Shown piece by piece: positions 4,749 to 5,777 of a stretch of DNA of 5,777 nt. The stretch spans positions 1-5,777 of the forward strand of contig SPDA01000159.1 of the NCBI GenBank assembly GCA_004525155.1. The letters are read 5' to 3'. Made by a program: the position numbers and the translations under genes. Below the pieces are notes generated by a model that worked only from the letters and a program-made list of their open reading frames with translations, was not told the origin of the DNA and did no database searches. Positions within the stretch are counted from its first letter, which is position 1. Every line of letters starts with the position of its first letter. Source of the stretch: Spirochaetales bacterium. GTDB taxonomy: Bacteria; Spirochaetota; Spirochaetia; SPDA01.

Positions 4749-5777
4749 TCAGTACCTGCCGTATTTTTCCGCAGCCTCGTGCAGGGCATTAATATTTTCC
4801 AGCGGGGTGTTGGGAGTAATATTGTCGCCGTCTTTAAGAAAGAAACCGCTGTAAGGCGCGAAATGCTCAATGGCATCCCTGCACTCCTCCATAACGGATT
4901 CTTTTGTACCCGTTTCGAGATTCATGGGATTGATGTTGCCGCAGAGCACCGTTTTTCCGCCGAAGGTGTCCGCTGTTAATTTTTTATCGTCCAGATAGCT
5001 GAAACCGGAAAAATCATCAACCTTCAGTTCGTCTGCAAGGTAGGGAAACAGGTGATGCCCTTTTGCATCCGCATGAAACGTCGTATAACCACCGAAATGC
5101 GCCTTCATTCTCTTGTGGTGGGGCAGCAGAAATTCCTCGTACATTTTCGGCGAAAGGTTGGCCGCACCGTCATCCCCGATAAACACGCCTTCCTTCGGAT
5201 CGCCGCAGACCTGTTTCGAATATTCCACCCACTGGATAATCTTATCGGTAATGATTTCAAGCAGTCTTGCCGCAAATTGAGGGGCTTCGTACAGGTCGAT
5301 CATGATGTTTTCCGAGCCCCGAATATCATTCGCATTAAGCATGGTGCCGATCGTCCCGCCTGCCACCCCTATCCCCGGAATACCGGAGGCATAGCTGTAA
5401 TTATGCAGTCCAAGCTTGATCTTGTCCTCAATACCGGTCTCGACGCCGTCTTTAAAACGTATTTTGTAGCTGCCCGCAATTTTCATCATTTCTTCGCGGA
5501 ATCTAACTTCCCTGCCATGGATGCCTGAATGGATAAAATCAATTTTTTCAAGTTTTTTCAGATCGTCCTCATTCTCGACACAATGCTTTTTCACCCAGGG
5601 AATATCATTGTCCCGGTACTCCACTTCCGCACCGAAGGTTTCCGCTTCGGATACATAGGCAAATACCGGGCTTATTAAAATCTGATAATGATCGGACTTG
5701 ACGTTTTCATACAGCCACTTGAGACCCTTAAGCTGCCCCTCCAGCATATTTTTCCCGCTGCTGAAGTATTCTTTATA
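4749..5777 (-). CDS. UroD-superfamily (MtaA/uroporphyrinogen decarboxylase-like) protein, 5' end outside window
   Basis: The reading frame stays open to the window edge: ten codons (YKEYFSSGKN) precede the first ATG at 5747, and no ribosome site is seen there, so the true start lies further upstream. The 342 visible residues are close to a full-length family member. The C-terminal half shows the family pattern: IGDDGAANLSP and the MYEEFLLPHHKRMK helix, then the strand with HADAKGHH, then GKTVLCGNINPMNLETGT and finally ITPNTPLENINALHEAAEKYGRY. This matches the TIM-barrel UroD/MtaA group, which includes corrinoid-dependent methyltransferases and is far from true haem-pathway UroD. The His-x-Cys zinc motif of MtaA is replaced by His-Ala-Asp, and the later Cys region reads GFFLKDGDN without cysteine, so zinc-thiolate methyl transfer is unlikely. 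It lies 115 nt upstream of the VOC gene on the same strand and is probably functionally linked, though a new promoter separates them. Confidence 0.85.
   Translation of the reverse strand, partial: YKEYFSSGKNMLEGQLKGLKWLYENVKSDHYQILISPVFAYVSEAETFGAEVEYRDNDIPWVKKHCVENEDDLKKLEKIDFIHSGIHGREVRFREEMMKIAGSYKIRFKDGVETGIEDKIKLGLHNYSYASGIPGIGVAGGTIGTMLNANDIRGSENIMIDLYEAPQFAARLLEIITDKIIQWVEYSKQVCGDPKEGVFIGDDGAANLSPKMYEEFLLPHHKRMKAHFGGYTTFHADAKGHHLFPYLADELKVDDFSGFSYLDDKKLTADTFGGKTVLCGNINPMNLETGTKESVMEECRDAIEHFAPYSGFFLKDGDNITPNTPLENINALHEAAEKYGRY

Noticed and set aside
5052..5528. A 158-codon plus-strand frame opposite the UroD-like gene
   Set aside because: No ribosome site or recognisable motif; the opposite strand has clear UroD-family sequence.

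Overview
The window is bacterial, of moderate and slightly GC-rich composition, with compact gene packing, strong Shine-Dalgarno sites and near-perfect sigma70-type promoters. The gene content (UroD-like, Gfo/Idh/MocA, DegT and short VOC proteins next to a CPBP protein with a winged-helix regulator) would fit a Firmicute, a spirochaete or a related anaerobe, but no rRNA or other marker is present, so the lineage is left open.

Left part (1-1112): a divergent pair. The 5' end of a winged-helix (ArsR-like) regulator runs leftward out of the window from position 121. A CPBP-family membrane protease-like protein (237-1112) runs rightward. The gap between them holds a TTGACA-17-TATATT promoter for the CPBP gene and three copies of TGGTTATAT. 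One copy overlaps the -10, one lies at the expected transcription start and one is inverted downstream, which suggests an operator for the divergent regulator.

Right part (1033-5777): five genes on the minus strand. In order of transcription these are a UroD-superfamily methyltransferase-like protein (4749-5777, 5' end cut by the window), a short VOC/glyoxalase-fold protein (4277-4633), a DegT/DnrJ/EryC1/StrS PLP aminotransferase (2984-4270), a Gfo/Idh/MocA oxidoreductase (1950-2972) and a BASS-superfamily membrane transporter (1033-1953). The last four are spaced 6 nt, 11 nt and a 4-nt ATGA overlap apart and almost certainly form one transcript. It starts from a consensus promoter (TTGACA-17-TATAAT, 4721 to 4693) with a 21-bp inverted repeat over the likely start site, so this operon is probably repressed and inducible.

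Working model (inference): the Gfo/Idh/MocA enzyme and the DegT aminotransferase act as a pair that interconverts hydroxyl, keto and amino groups on a sugar or cyclitol, as NtdC/NtdA do in kanosamine synthesis in Bacillus subtilis. The VOC protein would catalyse an isomerisation or epimerisation and the BASS protein would move the substrate or product across the membrane. The UroD-like protein may supply a linked demethylation or methyl-transfer step. I know of no described pathway with exactly this set. Several of the proteins depart from the usual active-site residues of their families, as noted in the findings. No tRNA, rRNA, CRISPR array, insertion sequence or convincing intrinsic terminator was seen.
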